Assembly: GCA_030373045.1 (NCBI GenBank)
Contig: JAUCPW010000044.1
Coordinates: 21,173-85,172, forward strand
From: Candidatus Fermentibacter sp.
GTDB lineage: Bacteria > Fermentibacterota > Fermentibacteria > Fermentibacterales > Fermentibacteraceae
Direction: 5' to 3'
DNA: 64,000 nt
Shown here: positions 63,949 to 64,000 of the stretch, one piece after another
Numbering within the stretch: the first letter of the stretch is position 1
Layout of the letters: each line of letters starts with the position of its first letter
Program-made: the position numbers and the translations under genes
The notes under the pieces: generated by a model
Told to the model about the DNA's origin: nothing
What the model saw: only the letters and a program-made list of their open reading frames with translations
Databases searched by the model: none

Positions 63949-64000
63949 CTGTCTCTTATACACATCTGACGCTGCCGACGAGTTCCGAACGGTGTAGATC
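63949..64000 (+). other. Nextera/Illumina adapter sequence (artefact, not genomic)
   Basis: 63949-63967 is the 19-bp Tn5 mosaic end CTGTCTCTTATACACATCT. 63968-63981 completes the reverse complement of the Nextera read-1 adapter (ends GACGCTGCCGACGA). 63982-63991 fits a 10-nt sample index. 63992-64000 (GTGTAGATC) is the beginning of the P5 adapter reverse complement. These bases were not trimmed and should be removed. Confidence 0.98.

Noticed and set aside
63780..63965. Minus-strand frame of 61 codons beginning M-C-I-R-D-R
   Set aside because: It starts in the Nextera adapter and is a known artefact; the rest is antisense to feoB.

Overview
The window is 64 kb of high-GC bacterial DNA with short gaps, long co-directional gene runs, many 4-nt stop/start overlaps (ATGA or GTGA) and frequent GTG and TTG starts. 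The gene mix is a murein enzyme, a TonB/ExbB/ExbD-driven outer-membrane receptor, a PorV/PorQ-type barrel, two GWxTD-domain proteins and surface proteins with FlgD/T9SS-like C-terminal tails. It points to a diderm of the FCB superphylum, probably an uncultured candidate phylum (Fermentibacterota, Eisenbacteria or Krumholzibacteria-like). The last 52 bases are Nextera/Illumina adapter, so the right edge is the raw end of an assembled contig.

Layout. 1-15.2 kb, minus strand: one long run for lipids and housekeeping. In transcription order it holds a CDP-alcohol phosphatidyltransferase, myo-inositol-1-phosphate synthase, thymidylate kinase, S41 protease, phosphohexomutase, a DUF177 protein, L32, PlsX, FabH, FabG, ACP, FabF, RNase III, an acyl-CoA dehydrogenase with EtfB and a ferredoxin-fused EtfA, a PHP phosphoesterase and the start of an exported protein. 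15.3-18.3 kb, minus: RsmI, a DUF3006 protein and a Na/Pi-cotransporter-like protein. 18.3-21.5 kb, plus: a UbiA-family phosphoribosyl/prenyltransferase, IspE, tRNA-Gln, L25 and Pth. 21.6-26.5 kb: a lipoprotein (minus), then a DEDDh exonuclease, MurA and a beta-propeller lipoprotein (plus). 26.5-27.25 kb: a non-coding stretch packed with hairpins that contains a 180-bp tandem duplication.

27.2-42.3 kb, minus: a cell-surface block. A TonB-dependent receptor has its ExbB, two ExbD and TonB motor proteins, followed by tail-bearing secreted proteins, a PorV-like barrel, two GWxTD proteins, a peptidase-like protein that seems to lack its catalytic residues, and a TPR lipoprotein. 42.5-54.1 kb, minus: a glycine cleavage operon (gcvT, gcvH, gcvPA, gcvPB) runs without a break into a GlmL/MutL-like ATPase cassette, followed by a four-gene membrane module with a DUF6754-like protein. 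No B12 mutase subunit is visible beside the GlmL-like gene. This is the best candidate for an undescribed system.

54.1-63.9 kb: a hypothetical protein, PEP carboxykinase (minus), then a plus-strand run of HAD phosphatase, MFS transporter, membrane protein and radical SAM protein. It ends in an iron-uptake operon, where a DtxR-FeoA fusion regulator precedes feoB behind a promoter covered by a DtxR-type palindrome. Several operon-head genes have a -10 box ending 6-8 nt before the ATG, which suggests leaderless transcripts.
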